Of a DNA stretch of 64,000 nt, positions 18,935 to 29,309 are shown piece after piece (position 1 is the stretch's first letter; the number at the start of each line of letters is the position of its first letter). The stretch spans positions 19,736 through 83,735 of the forward strand of contig DVFM01000033.1 of NCBI GenBank assembly GCA_018713245.1, read 5' to 3'. The DNA comes from Candidatus Merdivicinus intestinavium. Its GTDB lineage: Bacteria; Bacillota; Clostridia; Oscillospirales; Ruminococcaceae. Both the position numbers and the translations under genes were made by a program. Below the pieces are notes generated by a model, which was not told where the DNA came from, searched no databases, and saw only the letters and a program-made list of their open reading frames with translations.

Positions 18935-20681
18935 TGGTGGTAATGCGGTCCGGAACGGAATACAGGTCAAAGGTGTGGCGGCCCGGGAAATAATGGTTCA
19001 GCCGCTGCTTGATATTCCGCAGGCCGATGCCCGCCTGCAGTTCGACAGATGCTTCTTCCTCGGGCGAGGAGAGCATCTGTTTTGTTTTTTCCAGCTCTTC
19101 CGGGGGGAAGCCGGTGCCGTTGTCGGACACGGCAATCCGCACCCAGCCGTCCTCCTTGCGGACCGAAACGTCGATTTCCAGAGGCCTGGCCTGGCTCATG
19201 CCGTGGTACACGCTGTTTTCAATCAGAGGCTGAATCAGGAAGCGCGGCAGCATATCTCCGTCCAGAGAATGGTCAAAATCGCTGCGGATTTCCAGCCGGG
19301 CGTTGAAGCGGATCTCCAGGATATAGATGTAATCGGACAGGAAGGCGTACTCCTCCGCATAGGTCCAGCGGTTTTTGTTGGTGCGGAAAGCGGGGGTGAT
19401 ATATTGGCAGATATGCTGAATCATGGTCGCCGCATTCTGGGCGCCGGAAATCTCCGCCATGACCTTGACGGTGTTCAGGGCGTTGCAGATAAAGTGCGGG
19501 TTGATCTGGGCCATCAGGGCCTGGAGGCGGAGCTGGTTCTTCTTGGCTTCCTCCTCCTTCTGCAGCGTCATCAGATGCTGGATGTCGTTGGCCATCTGGG
19601 AGAAGCTGGCGTTTAAAATGTCGAATTCATCAATGTTGGTGGCTTTCGGAGGGTACTGCGCAGGCGCAAGGCCGGTTGAAGGGAGGCTCTTCATGCGGCT
19701 GCTGAGCTCGTCCAGAGGGGAGGACAGCCGCCGGATAATAATGGTGATGGACACCGCTACGGCAATGAGGCAGAAACTGAAAATCAGGACGATGAGGAAG
19801 GACATCCGGTTGACATCCCGCATGTATTCGCTGGTGGGATATTGGTTGATAATCGTCCAATCATAGATGTTCAGCGGGTATTGGACAATCTGGTATTCCC
19901 TTCCGTCCAGATCCTTTTTATACGTGGATTGTTCCTGCGAGATCTCCGACGAGTAGCTGAGGGTTGTCTGGAACAGTCCCGGATTGCTGCTGGAAAGGAT
20001 GCGCCCTTCTCCGTTTACAATATAAATGGTATTGACGTCCTGCTCCAGATGGAGATACATCTGATGAACGTCGCTTTCCCGCAGCCCGATCAGCAGGCAG
20101 TAGGACCGCCCGCCCGATTGGAAATGCCTTTTGAAATAGATGATTTTCGACTGCCGGTAGGCGGAGCTGGCGGGGAGATTCTGGGCTGAATCCTCCAAAA
20201 ACTCATAGAGATAAGCCGTGCCGTATTCCTTATCCCCATACAGGATGCTCCGATAAAGAGCGGAGGAAAGGACGGCGTCGGCCCCCTTCTGGGCGGAAAA
20301 GCTGCGGTTGGGGGAACTGGCAATCGCCAGGTCTTCCCCAATCAGTCCCAGCATGTCGTAGTCCGTGTACTCATCGAAAAGGCTGCTCACGTTGATAAGT
20401 GCTTTTGTAAAGGAAAGGTCGGAGGAAATGTCCGCGCGGAAAATGCCGGTCCCTGCCAGCGCCGCAGAAAGGCTGATCGAATCGGCTCGGACCTGTTCGT
20501 TCAGATTTTCCAGCTCGGTATCCGTTTTGACAAAAGCGGAAAGGGTGTATCTTTCGTTTTGCTCAAATAATTCGTTTTTTACCAGGGAAACTACAAGAAC
20601 GGTTCCGATGATGAGTGTGGCGCTTACTAACAGCAAGATATGCGTCATTAGTTTTGTCCGGAAACTTTTGGATTTTCGCAT
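18867..20681 (-). CDS. Sensor histidine kinase (YesM-like, HPK7)
   Basis: LQALMAQINPHFICNALNTVKVMAEISG H-box; DNGTGFPPEEL; GIGLRNIKQRLNHYF; two TMs with extracellular domain. Confidence 0.95.
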   Translation of the reverse strand: MRKSKSFRTKLMTHILLLVSATLIIGTVLVVSLVKNELFEQNERYTLSAFVKTDTELENLNEQVRADSISLSAALAGTGIFRADISSDLSFTKALINVSSLFDEYTDYDMLGLIGEDLAIASSPNRSFSAQKGADAVLSSALYRSILYGDKEYGTAYLYEFLEDSAQNLPASSAYRQSKIIYFKRHFQSGGRSYCLLIGLRESDVHQMYLHLEQDVNTIYIVNGEGRILSSSNPGLFQTTLSYSSEISQEQSTYKKDLDGREYQIVQYPLNIYDWTIINQYPTSEYMRDVNRMSFLIVLIFSFCLIAVAVSITIIIRRLSSPLDELSSRMKSLPSTGLAPAQYPPKATNIDEFDILNASFSQMANDIQHLMTLQKEEEAKKNQLRLQALMAQINPHFICNALNTVKVMAEISGAQNAATMIQHICQYITPAFRTNKNRWTYAEEYAFLSDYIYILEIRFNARLEIRSDFDHSLDGDMLPRFLIQPLIENSVYHGMSQARPLEIDVSVRKEDGWVRIAVSDNGTGFPPEELEKTKQMLSSPEEEASVELQAGIGLRNIKQRLNHYFPGRHTFDLYSVPDRITTITIQIPDCPNNAASARNSENSR

Positions 20682-20924
20682 AACATGGCCCTGACCTTTC
20701 CGCAATTTTTATTCATTATATCATCCTCAGTCTGAAAAAGCAATTTTTTTTCATCTTTCCATCGCAAATAAATACAAGTTGGGTAAAATAATCGTAAAAT
20801 AATACAAACTCCTGTCAAAACAGAAAATAATTACACAAATGAAAGCCGGAAAAATCTCTTCAATTTATTCATCATGAGCTATATAATAAAAGCACAAAAA
20901 AACACACAAACAGGAGGCAACTTT

Positions 20925-22694
20925 ATGAAAAAGAGAGCAGTAACCTTCTTGCTGCTGGCCGCGATGGCAGTGACCATGGCGACCGGATGCAGCCAGGGAC
21001 AGGATTCCTCCGGCAGCTCGTCCACCGCTTCTTCCGGTGCGGCTTCCGGCGCGACGGACGATGGAAGCGTTCCGACCATCACCATTGCGGACAGCGGCAA
21101 AAGCTCCCAGGATATGACCTACTGGCCCACCGACTTTGTTGCGAAAATGGAAGAAGACCTCGGCATCAAACTGGAAGTTGTCGAGCTTTCCAGCGAGCAG
21201 TTTGACCTCTTCCTCGCCAGCGGCGACGCGAACTTTGACATCGCAAACTGCACCTCCTACCGGGAGTCCCAGGTGCTCAACGCCAACCTGGCTGTCAACC
21301 TGGACGATTACCTGGAAGAGTATGGCCAGAATATCGCCAAGTATGAGGACCGCAACAACCTGACCCGGGAATTCCTGAGCAACGGCACCGGCAACCTGTA
21401 CTTCAAACGCATCCAGACCGGCCCTGAAATCGTCGGCGCGGAGTCCTGGGGCGGCTACGTAGTTCGCTGGGACTGGTATAAGGAGCTCGGATGCCCTGCC
21501 ATGAATAACGACGATGAGTACCTCAGCGTGCTTCAGCAGATGGTGGAAGCGCATCCCACCAACGACGCCGGCGGCGCCACCTACGGTCTCGGCCAGTATG
21601 TCGGCACCGGCCTGTGGTCCTGGACTGTTACCAAAGGCATGCAGCTGGGCTATGTGGACCTGGTTGCGGGACTGCAGCTTGACCTCAACGACAACACCAT
21701 TCACAACGCCTACACCGACGACGAAGCCTCCTTCTGGCAGGCGATGGAGTTCTTTAACAAGGCTTACAACATGGGCCTGTGCGACCCCGACTTCTTCATT
21801 ATGAAATCGGACGATCTGACCCAGAAGGTTGTGCAGGGCACCTACGCCGGCGCAATCCGTACCTGGGATGTTGCTGATTACTATACCCAGGAGTATGCCA
21901 AGGATCCCAACACCCTCAAAGGCTACATCAGCGTGTTCCCCGAAGAGGGCGGCATGAGCGCCAACTATAATTCCAACCCCATTGCCGGCTGGGAAAACAA
22001 CTCCTACTTCGTGTTCAGCGGCTCGGACAACATTGAAAAAGCGGTTTCCGCGCTGGACTACTTCGACAATGAAGACAATATGCGTGCTTACTACTCCGGC
22101 TTTGAGGGAACGCACTGGGAGTACGATGAAAACGGCGTTCCCCACCTGACCGACGCAGGCAAGGAGCTCTTCTCCAGCAGCGGCGACGCTGTGGATCAGG
22201 CGGGCTTCTTAAACTCCACCACCGGCGGCTGGATGAACTACCTGTGCGGCTCCTCCGGCGGTTCTCTCCACTCCGACGGCCAGCCCCTGAACCTGACCCT
22301 CAGCGACGAAGCCATCTCCGAAACGCTCAATCCTCTCCAGAAGGATTACAGCGAGTACTACGGCGTGGATTACCCGCTCCAGGTTCATGAGAAGCAGGTA
22401 GAAGAGGGCATCGCCATCGACCGCAGCAACGATCCGAAGGACCTCTACATGGTTCTGACTGAAACTCCGGAAGAGATGGCTACCCGCAAAACGCAGATCG
22501 AGACCCTGCTGGAAGGCTATATCCCCGACCTGGTCATGGCGGCTTCCGAGGATGAGTTCAACAGCATCAAAGCGCAGGTCATCGAAGAGTGCAAGGCGGC
22601 CGGCTCCGACGAGCTGTATGAGTGGGCGCAGGGCGCTTACGAGGATGCGGCAGCGAAGCTGGAAGCTGCAAAAGAGAAATACGGCATCGAGTGA
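20925..22694 (+). CDS. Extracellular solute-binding lipoprotein of carbohydrate ABC transporter
   Basis: Lipobox AMAVTMATGCSQ; CAGGAGGC ribosome-binding site. Confidence 0.9.
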   Translation: MKKRAVTFLLLAAMAVTMATGCSQGQDSSGSSSTASSGAASGATDDGSVPTITIADSGKSSQDMTYWPTDFVAKMEEDLGIKLEVVELSSEQFDLFLASGDANFDIANCTSYRESQVLNANLAVNLDDYLEEYGQNIAKYEDRNNLTREFLSNGTGNLYFKRIQTGPEIVGAESWGGYVVRWDWYKELGCPAMNNDDEYLSVLQQMVEAHPTNDAGGATYGLGQYVGTGLWSWTVTKGMQLGYVDLVAGLQLDLNDNTIHNAYTDDEASFWQAMEFFNKAYNMGLCDPDFFIMKSDDLTQKVVQGTYAGAIRTWDVADYYTQEYAKDPNTLKGYISVFPEEGGMSANYNSNPIAGWENNSYFVFSGSDNIEKAVSALDYFDNEDNMRAYYSGFEGTHWEYDENGVPHLTDAGKELFSSSGDAVDQAGFLNSTTGGWMNYLCGSSGGSLHSDGQPLNLTLSDEAISETLNPLQKDYSEYYGVDYPLQVHEKQVEEGIAIDRSNDPKDLYMVLTETPEEMATRKTQIETLLEGYIPDLVMAASEDEFNSIKAQVIEECKAAGSDELYEWAQGAYEDAAAKLEAAKEKYGIE

Positions 22695-22718
22695 TCTGCT
22701 GAAATCTGCCGACGTTTT

Positions 22719-22748
22719 GGCCTGCACGCTATGCCCGGCGTGCAGGCC
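22719..22748 (+). other. Intercistronic hairpin GGCCTGCACGC-N8-GCGTGCAGGCC
   Basis: 11-bp perfect stem without T-tract between solute-binding protein and permease genes. Confidence 0.8.
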
Positions 22749-22775
22749 CTCCATTCTGTATAAAGGGGGATTCCG

Positions 22776-23693
22776 ATGCAACGCGCTGCATCTCACAAAC
22801 ATAAAGAAAAAAAGGATTACCGCCTGCTCCTCTGGGTGCTTCCCTTTATGGTGTTCGTCCTGCTGTTCAATTATGTCCCGCTGTTTGGCTGGAGCATCGC
22901 ATTTTTCCAATATCAGCCCGGAAGCATGTTATCTGCCGATACTTTTGTGGGGCTGAAATACTTCCAGCAGTTCTTTACCGATACCATCGATATGTGGCGG
23001 GTTATTAAAAATACGCTGATTTTTGCCTGCCTGAATCTGCTGATTACGCCCCTGCCGGTGGTATTCGCCATAATGCTCAACGAAGTCCGCCATCGCAGTT
23101 ATGCGAAATTCGTCCAGAGCATTACCACCTTCCCGAACTTTATCAGCTGGGTCATTGTATACTCCCTGGCCTTTTCCCTGTTCTCCACCGACGGCGTTAT
23201 CAACACCATTCTGATGAATCTGGGCATTATTGACCGGGCTACCAACGTCCTTTCGGACGCAGATGCGGTTTACTGGTTCCAGATGTGTCTGAATATCTGG
23301 AAAAGCCTTGGATGGAACTCAATTGTTTATCTGGCGGCGATCAGCGGCATTTCACAGGAGCTTTACGAGGCTGCCGCTGTGGACGGGGCCGGGCGCTTCC
23401 GCCAGATCCTCCATATAACAGTCCCTGGGATCGCGGAAACATTTGTGGTTCTGCTCCTGCTCTCCATCGGCAACTTCTTCAGCGTCGGATTTGACCAGTA
23501 CTTCATTTTCCAGAACCCGGTAACGCTCAAAAACCTGGAAGTGCTGGATCTTTATGTGTACCGTTTAGGCTTGGTCAACCAGAGCTATTCCTACAGCACC
23601 GCCATCGGTATGGTAAAATCCGTTATCTCGCTCGTGATGATTTTCGGAGCGAACCAGCTGGCCAAAAAGATCAGAGGATCAGCGATCATATAA
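22776..23693 (+). CDS. Carbohydrate ABC transporter permease (LplB-like)
   Basis: EAAAVDGAGRFRQILHITVPGIAETFVVLL EAA loop. Confidence 0.9.
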   Translation: MQRAASHKHKEKKDYRLLLWVLPFMVFVLLFNYVPLFGWSIAFFQYQPGSMLSADTFVGLKYFQQFFTDTIDMWRVIKNTLIFACLNLLITPLPVVFAIMLNEVRHRSYAKFVQSITTFPNFISWVIVYSLAFSLFSTDGVINTILMNLGIIDRATNVLSDADAVYWFQMCLNIWKSLGWNSIVYLAAISGISQELYEAAAVDGAGRFRQILHITVPGIAETFVVLLLLSIGNFFSVGFDQYFIFQNPVTLKNLEVLDLYVYRLGLVNQSYSYSTAIGMVKSVISLVMIFGANQLAKKIRGSAII

Positions 23694-23706
23694 GGAGGCG
23701 ACGCAT

Positions 23707-24609
23707 ATGGTTGGAAAAATTACTGCTTCCCGTGTTGTGTTCAATGTTATCAACTATATTGTGCTTGGAATACTGGCGATTGCCTGCCTGTATCCGTTCT
23801 GGTACATCTTCATTTATTCCCTCAGCGATCCGGTCCAGGCCAGAAGCGGCGTAACCTTTTGGTTTAAAGGATTTTCGCTGAGCAACTTTGAAAAGGTCAT
23901 CCAGCTCAACGGCATCGGCATGTCTCTCTTCATTTCCGTTGCCAGAACCGTAATTGGAACCGTTGCATCCGTTTTTGCCTGCTCCTTCATGGGCTACCTT
24001 TTCAGCAAGAACCAGATGCCCTGCCGTAAATTCCTCTACCGGATGCTGGTGATCACCATGTATGTCAGCGGCGGCCTGATCCCCACCTACCTGACCATCA
24101 GCGCCTACCACCTGACCAATACCTTCTGGGTTTACATCCTGCCCGGCGTTGTGTCTGCTTACAACATCATCCTAGTGAAAACCTTTGTCGAGCAGCTGCC
24201 CGGCTCCCTGGAAGAATCCGCCATCCTGGACGGCGCGGGGTTCTTTACGATTTACAGCCGGATTATTCTGCCGCTGAGCAAGCCCATCGTGGCGACCATC
24301 GCCACCTTTACGGCAGTGGGACAGTGGAACTCTTACATGGACAACTATCTCTATGTTAACGAGTCGAGCCTGAATACCCTTCAGTATCTGCTTTACAAGT
24401 TCCTCAACTCCACCCAGGAGCTCACCAAGCTGCTCCAGCAGGGCGACACCAGCGCAATTCATCAGATGGGTACCGCAAGCCAGACCCTGACTCCCATCGG
24501 GGTCCGCATGACCATCACCGTTATCACTGTTATCCCGATCTTCCTGGTATATCCCTTCATGCAGAAATATTTTGCAAAGGGCATTATGCTGGGCGCGGTT
24601 AAGGGATAA
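23707..24609 (+). CDS. Carbohydrate ABC transporter permease (LplC-like)
   Basis: EESAILDGAGFFTIYSRIILPLSKPIVATIA; C-terminal FMQKYFAKGIMLGAVKG. Confidence 0.9.
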   Translation: MVGKITASRVVFNVINYIVLGILAIACLYPFWYIFIYSLSDPVQARSGVTFWFKGFSLSNFEKVIQLNGIGMSLFISVARTVIGTVASVFACSFMGYLFSKNQMPCRKFLYRMLVITMYVSGGLIPTYLTISAYHLTNTFWVYILPGVVSAYNIILVKTFVEQLPGSLEESAILDGAGFFTIYSRIILPLSKPIVATIATFTAVGQWNSYMDNYLYVNESSLNTLQYLLYKFLNSTQELTKLLQQGDTSAIHQMGTASQTLTPIGVRMTITVITVIPIFLVYPFMQKYFAKGIMLGAVKG

Positions 24610-24634
24610 ATTTTTTCGGGAATTACTGGTATTT

Positions 24635-24676
24635 CAGGCCGGACTGTGCTACAATAATGCTGCACGGACCGGCCTG
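24635..24676 (+). other. Intercistronic inverted repeat CAGGCCGG-A-CTGTGC-N12-GCACGG-A-CCGGCCTG
   Basis: 15-nt arms with one mismatch, no T-tract. Confidence 0.75.
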
Positions 24677-24699
24677 AATTGATGAAGGAGGGATTTCAC

Positions 24700-26829
24700 A
24701 TGCAGGCGTTGGAATGGAAAGACGGACTTTTTTACCGGGACGGCAGTCCCGCGCTGATGATTTCGGGGGAATTCCACTATTTCCGCGTTCCCAAAGGGGA
24801 CTGGCGGGACCGGCTTCGGAAATGGAAGGCGGCGGGTGGAAATACCGTCGCCACCTATATCCCCTGGCTCATCCATGAGCCGGCGGAAGGGGAATACAGC
24901 TTCGGAGAACACGATTACGACGACCTGGAAGGCTTTCTGCGGACCTGTCTGGAAGAAGGCGTGCAGGTTGTGGTCCGCCCCGGACCGTATCAGTACAGTG
25001 AGCTGCGGTATTCCGGCCTGCCGGGGTGGCTCTGCGAGGGATATCCCCAGCTGCTTGCCCGCCGGCTGGACGGGTCGGTGTTCGGAAAGAGCAGCATCTC
25101 CTATATGCATCCTCTGTTTCTGGAAAAAGCGGAGAAGTGGATTCGCAAAGTCTGCGGCCTTCTGGCGCCCTGGTGCGCCGGGCGCGGCGGCCCCATCGTG
25201 GCCGTCCAGCTGGACAACGAGGCGGTGGGGATTCACACCTGGTTCAATGACGGCTGGTACGACTACAATCCCGACACCTTCGGCTTCGGAAACCCCGATG
25301 GGCGGTGGCCGCGGTTCCTGCGGGAAAAATACGGGACGGCCGAAGCCCTCTCGGAGGCGTGGGAATGCAGGGTTGACAGCTTTGCCGATGCGGCGCCCCT
25401 CTGCCAAAAGGCGGAAAGCCGGGGCGGCATCCGGCGGCTTCGGGATTACGAGCAGTGCTATCTCGCCCAGGTTTCGGATTATTTTGCGCTTCTCCGCAGC
25501 TGGATGACCGAGAGCGGGCTGGACCTGCCCTATATCCACAATTCGCCCAATCCGGATGCCAACGGGGACTTTTTCGAGATTGCGGACCGCATGGGACCCC
25601 GGTTCCTGCTGGGAAGCGACCATTACTATAACCTCAATCAGAACTGGAAGCAGAATAACCCCACGCCCCAGTACGCGGTGCGGAATTTTATTTCCCTGGA
25701 AACTCTGCGCAATCTGGGCGTGCCGCCCACGGTGCTGGAGATGCCCAGCGGTTCCGCGTCGGACTGGCCGCCTATTCTGCCGGAGGACGCCCGGGCCGCC
25801 TATCTGGTCAATCTGGCCGTGGGCATGAAGGGAGTTAACTACTACATCTACACCGGCGGTCCCAATGTTCCGGGAACCGGCAGCACCACCGACCTGTATG
25901 ACTACGGCGCGCCGGTTTCCGCTTTCGGCGAATGCCGCCCGCTTTATTACGTCCAGCAGGAAGTCCACCGGCTGTGCGGGGAATACGCTCTGGCGGAAAG
26001 CCGGCTGCTTTCGGACTTCACCGTCGGATATGACCGGGAGATGCAGCGCGCGGACTGCTATCAGGGCTACCGCGAGGAGGGGTTCCTCTCTCCGGGGCAG
26101 GCGTGGGAGTTCACCCGGGCGGGGCTGCTGACCACCGCCTTCTGCTCCGGCATTACCCCTTCCCTCTGCGATCTGACCCGCTTTGTGCCTGATCCGTCCA
26201 AGCCGGCCGCGGTCGTGACCGGTTCGGTCCTCTCCCGGGCGGCCCAGGAGAATCTGGCGGAATTTCTAAACCGGGGCGGCAGGCTGATGATCGGCCCCGA
26301 ACTGCCGGTTCTGGACGAGGAACTCCGTCCCTGCCGGATTTTGGCCGACGCCGCCGGCATTTCGCCGGAACAGCTCTCCCGGGAACGGGGCACGCTGGAC
26401 ATGGACGGCGTCCCCAATATCATGCCGGAAACCGCGCCGGTTTCCATCCGGCGGGAGGGCGCTTTGGAGGAGCTTGTCCGCATCCGGGAAAACGGACACG
26501 CCGTCTCCGCCCTCTTCCCGGCGGGAAAAGGGCAGGTCCTCTGGAACGGCTTTGGCTGGTCCCACGGCCGGCATGAGCACAACGACGCCCTGGAGCGGCT
26601 TCTGGGGGCGCTGGGCGTCTGCCCGCGGATTTCCAAGTCGGACAGGAATCTGTTCGCCGTGGTACACGCCGCAAAGGATGGGCTGCTGCTGTTTGTGCTG
26701 AATCTCTACTCCGCGCCGCTGGCCGCAGATTTCCGCGTGCGCACGGAAAGCGGAGAAGCGCGCTTCGATGGGCTGCGTCTGGCGCCGATGGAAGTGCGCG
26801 TTTTGAAAATCCCCAACGGGGAAAATTAA
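24700..26829 (+). CDS. Beta-galactosidase-like glycoside hydrolase (GH35-like)
   Basis: PALMISGEFHYFRVPKGDWRDRLRKWKAAGGNTVATYIPWLIHEPAEGEY; GGPIVAVQLDNEAVG; putative nucleophile region PTVLEMPSG. Confidence 0.85.
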   Translation: MQALEWKDGLFYRDGSPALMISGEFHYFRVPKGDWRDRLRKWKAAGGNTVATYIPWLIHEPAEGEYSFGEHDYDDLEGFLRTCLEEGVQVVVRPGPYQYSELRYSGLPGWLCEGYPQLLARRLDGSVFGKSSISYMHPLFLEKAEKWIRKVCGLLAPWCAGRGGPIVAVQLDNEAVGIHTWFNDGWYDYNPDTFGFGNPDGRWPRFLREKYGTAEALSEAWECRVDSFADAAPLCQKAESRGGIRRLRDYEQCYLAQVSDYFALLRSWMTESGLDLPYIHNSPNPDANGDFFEIADRMGPRFLLGSDHYYNLNQNWKQNNPTPQYAVRNFISLETLRNLGVPPTVLEMPSGSASDWPPILPEDARAAYLVNLAVGMKGVNYYIYTGGPNVPGTGSTTDLYDYGAPVSAFGECRPLYYVQQEVHRLCGEYALAESRLLSDFTVGYDREMQRADCYQGYREEGFLSPGQAWEFTRAGLLTTAFCSGITPSLCDLTRFVPDPSKPAAVVTGSVLSRAAQENLAEFLNRGGRLMIGPELPVLDEELRPCRILADAAGISPEQLSRERGTLDMDGVPNIMPETAPVSIRREGALEELVRIRENGHAVSALFPAGKGQVLWNGFGWSHGRHEHNDALERLLGALGVCPRISKSDRNLFAVVHAAKDGLLLFVLNLYSAPLAADFRVRTESGEARFDGLRLAPMEVRVLKIPNGEN

Positions 26830-26841
26830 GGAGGAATCATT

Positions 26842-28137
26842 ATGTATCGTTATCCGCTTCCCACTCCCAAGCAGGAAGAGTGGGCCAATATGGAAATGGG
26901 CGTCATTATCCATCACTGCATGGAAACCTACCATCCGGAGATTCCTATGAGCGAGTGGAAAACCTCCCCGGACAAGATGCCGGCGGAATCCTTTGCGCCC
27001 ACCGACGAGAATACCGATCAGTGGATGGCGGCGGCCGCCGCTATGGGGGCCAAGTACGCGGTGCTCGTGACCAACCATGTCACCGGCTTCTCCCTGTGGC
27101 CCACCAAGGAAAATGATTATTCCATCGCGAAATCCCCGTATCAGGACGGCAAGGCGGACATTGTGCGGGATTTCATCGCATCCTGCAAGAAATACGGCAT
27201 CAAGCCGGGCCTTTATTACTCCACCGGCTGCAACGGCTACTGCGGCATCAACGACGCCACTGCGAAGGACTATTTTTCCCCGGAATACCAGTCCTATGTC
27301 CGGATGGTGGAGCGCCAGCTCCGGGAAATCTGGGGCAATTACGGCGAGCTCTTTGAAATCTGGTTTGACGGCGGCGTCATTCCCCACAGCCTGGGCGGCC
27401 CGGATGTTGTAAGCCTCATTCGGGAGTACCAGCCCAACGCCATCTGCTTCCAGGGACCGAAGGAGCATTTTCAGAACCTGCGCTGGGTCGGCAACGAGCG
27501 GGGAATGGCTCCCCTGGACTGCTGGTCCACCTCCAAAAACAACACCTGCGGCTTCGGCGGCACGGAAGAGGACGACGTGATCGGCGTGGGCAACCCCGAC
27601 GGCCAATACTGGATTCCTGCGGAGACCGACATGGGCAACCGCCGTCAGGAGGCCTTCGGCGGCGGCTGGGGCTGGGCGGAAAACGAGGAGCACCTGGTCT
27701 ACCCGGCCGAGGAGCTGCTGGAACGCTACATCACCTCGGTGGGACGCAACTCCAACCTGCTCATGGGCATGTGCATCAGCAAGCGCGGCCACTTTGAGGA
27801 CGCCGCGCAGTTTGAAGAATTCGGCCGGCTGGTGAAGGACCTGTACCGCAGCCCCATCGCTTCCTGCCGCGGGAACGGCGGCGAATTCACCCTGGAGTTT
27901 GACCAGCCTGAAATGGCCCGGAACCTGATTATCATGGAGGATATCCATTACGGCGAGCGGGTCCGCCGCTTTGACGTGGAAATCCTTACGGATTCCGGCT
28001 GGGAGCCTTTCTTCGAGGCGCACTGCATCGGCCATAAGCGCATTATTCCCGTCGGGCGCGCAGTCCGCGGCGTGCGTCTGAATATCCGCGAAGCGGTGGA
28101 TACGCCGATTATCAAGGACATGACGCTCTACCGCTGA
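26842..28137 (+). CDS. Alpha-L-fucosidase, GH29-like
   Basis: QEEWANMEMGVIIHHCMETYHP; YAVLVTNHVTGFSLWPTKENDYSIAKSPYQ; EIWFDGG. Confidence 0.85.
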   Translation: MYRYPLPTPKQEEWANMEMGVIIHHCMETYHPEIPMSEWKTSPDKMPAESFAPTDENTDQWMAAAAAMGAKYAVLVTNHVTGFSLWPTKENDYSIAKSPYQDGKADIVRDFIASCKKYGIKPGLYYSTGCNGYCGINDATAKDYFSPEYQSYVRMVERQLREIWGNYGELFEIWFDGGVIPHSLGGPDVVSLIREYQPNAICFQGPKEHFQNLRWVGNERGMAPLDCWSTSKNNTCGFGGTEEDDVIGVGNPDGQYWIPAETDMGNRRQEAFGGGWGWAENEEHLVYPAEELLERYITSVGRNSNLLMGMCISKRGHFEDAAQFEEFGRLVKDLYRSPIASCRGNGGEFTLEFDQPEMARNLIIMEDIHYGERVRRFDVEILTDSGWEPFFEAHCIGHKRIIPVGRAVRGVRLNIREAVDTPIIKDMTLYR

Positions 28138-28235
28138 ATCTGAAGCGGGAGCGCTGTGACGGCGAATTTCCAAGCGGATTTCAGGCTGCCAAAATAATAT
28201 TTTGCGGTTTTTCGCACTTTTTCGCATCCCCTGCC

Positions 28236-28264
28236 TTGACAGGCGGGGGATCGTCTGTTATAAT
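28236..28264 (+). promoter_or_regulatory. Perfect consensus promoter TTGACA-N17-TATAAT for the thi operon
   Basis: Exact -35 and -10 hexamers immediately upstream of the THI box. Confidence 0.85.
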
Positions 28265-28274
28265 AAAGAAAAAT

Positions 28275-28362
28275 ACGGGGGAGCTTGTATCGGCAGGCTG
28301 AGAGGAAGTCCACCTACTTCGACCCTTATACCTGATGCGGATAATGCCGTCGTAGGAAGTCA
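28275..28362 (+). ncRNA. TPP riboswitch (THI-box)
   Basis: Conserved CTGAGA...ACCCTTATACCTGATGCGGATAATGCCGTCGTAGGAAG upstream of thiS. Confidence 0.95.
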
Positions 28363-28396
28363 GATTTGCTTTTTGGAAGCTGGACCTTGCTTTTTC

Positions 28397-28430
28397 CCGG
28401 GGATACCGTTGAGGGTATCCCCGGTTTTTT
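28397..28430 (+). terminator. Riboswitch expression-platform terminator
   Basis: CCGGGGATACC-GTTGAG-GGTATCCCCGG-TTTTTT downstream of the TPP aptamer. Confidence 0.9.
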
Positions 28431-28457
28431 GCGTTTGCAGGTATTAAGGAGGTTTAC

Positions 28458-28652
28458 ATGGTAACAGTGAACGGAACGAAGGCGGACATTGCCGGCATGA
28501 CGGTGGCCGCCTATCTGGCTTCGGCCGGCTATGACCCGGCCCGTGTGGCAGTGGAGCAAAACGGAGCCATCGTGCCGAAAGCCCGGTACGATGCGGCAGT
28601 ATTGAATGACGGCGATTCGGTGGAGGTCGTCAGCTTTGTGGGGGGTGGCTGA
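28458..28652 (+). CDS. thiS: Sulfur carrier protein ThiS
   Basis: 64 aa, C-terminal VEVVSFVGGG; operon context. Confidence 0.95.
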   Translation: MVTVNGTKADIAGMTVAAYLASAGYDPARVAVEQNGAIVPKARYDAAVLNDGDSVEVVSFVGGG

Positions 28653-28654
28653 GT

Positions 28655-29290
28655 TTGCTGCCTTCCAGAGAGGAGATGGACCGCGCCCTGCGCCGGCGGG
28701 CCGGCGGGGAGCTGCGGGATCGATTTAAGGGCGCGACGGCCGCAGTCTGCGGCCTGGGGGGCCTTGGCTCCAACATTGCCGTTTCTTTGGCCCGCGCGGG
28801 CGTCGGGACGCTTCTCCTGTTCGATTTTGACCGGGTGGATGTGTCCAACCTGAACCGGCAGCAGTATAAAGCGGCCCAGGTGGGGATGGAAAAAGCCCTG
28901 GCCCTTGCGGAAAATCTCCGGGAAATTTCCCCCTATACCGCCCTGCGGCCCCATGTCGTGCGGCTTACGGAGGAGAATGTCCCGGAGCTGCTGGCGGAAG
29001 CGCAGGTAATCTGCGAAGCCTTCGACCGCCCGGAGGAAAAGAGCATGCTTGTCAACGCCGTGCTGGAAAAGCTGCCGGACGCTTACCTGGTCGCCGCCTC
29101 CGGGATGGCGGGGCTCGGGTCGGCCAACAGCATCCGGACGCGGCGGGTAGCCGGGCGCTTCTACCTCTGCGGGGACGGCGTCAGCGGCGTTTCTGAGGAA
29201 ACGGGCCTTTTTTCCACCCGTGCGGCGCTTTGCGCGGCCCATCAGGCCCATATGGTCCTGCGGATTCTCGCAGGGGAGTTTGACGTTTGA
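28655..29290 (+). CDS. thiF: ThiF-family adenylyltransferase (short form)
   Basis: [46 protein letters not shown] start. Confidence 0.9.
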   Translation: MLPSREEMDRALRRRAGGELRDRFKGATAAVCGLGGLGSNIAVSLARAGVGTLLLFDFDRVDVSNLNRQQYKAAQVGMEKALALAENLREISPYTALRPHVVRLTEENVPELLAEAQVICEAFDRPEEKSMLVNAVLEKLPDAYLVAASGMAGLGSANSIRTRRVAGRFYLCGDGVSGVSEETGLFSTRAALCAAHQAHMVLRILAGEFDV

Positions 29291-29309
29291 AAGAAAGAAG
29301 GAAAATCAC

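Noticed and set aside
26266-28227. 653-aa minus-strand ORF opposite GH35/GH29 genes
   Set aside because: Antisense frame opened by GC-biased codon usage; low-complexity composition and no plausible ribosome-binding site or domain.
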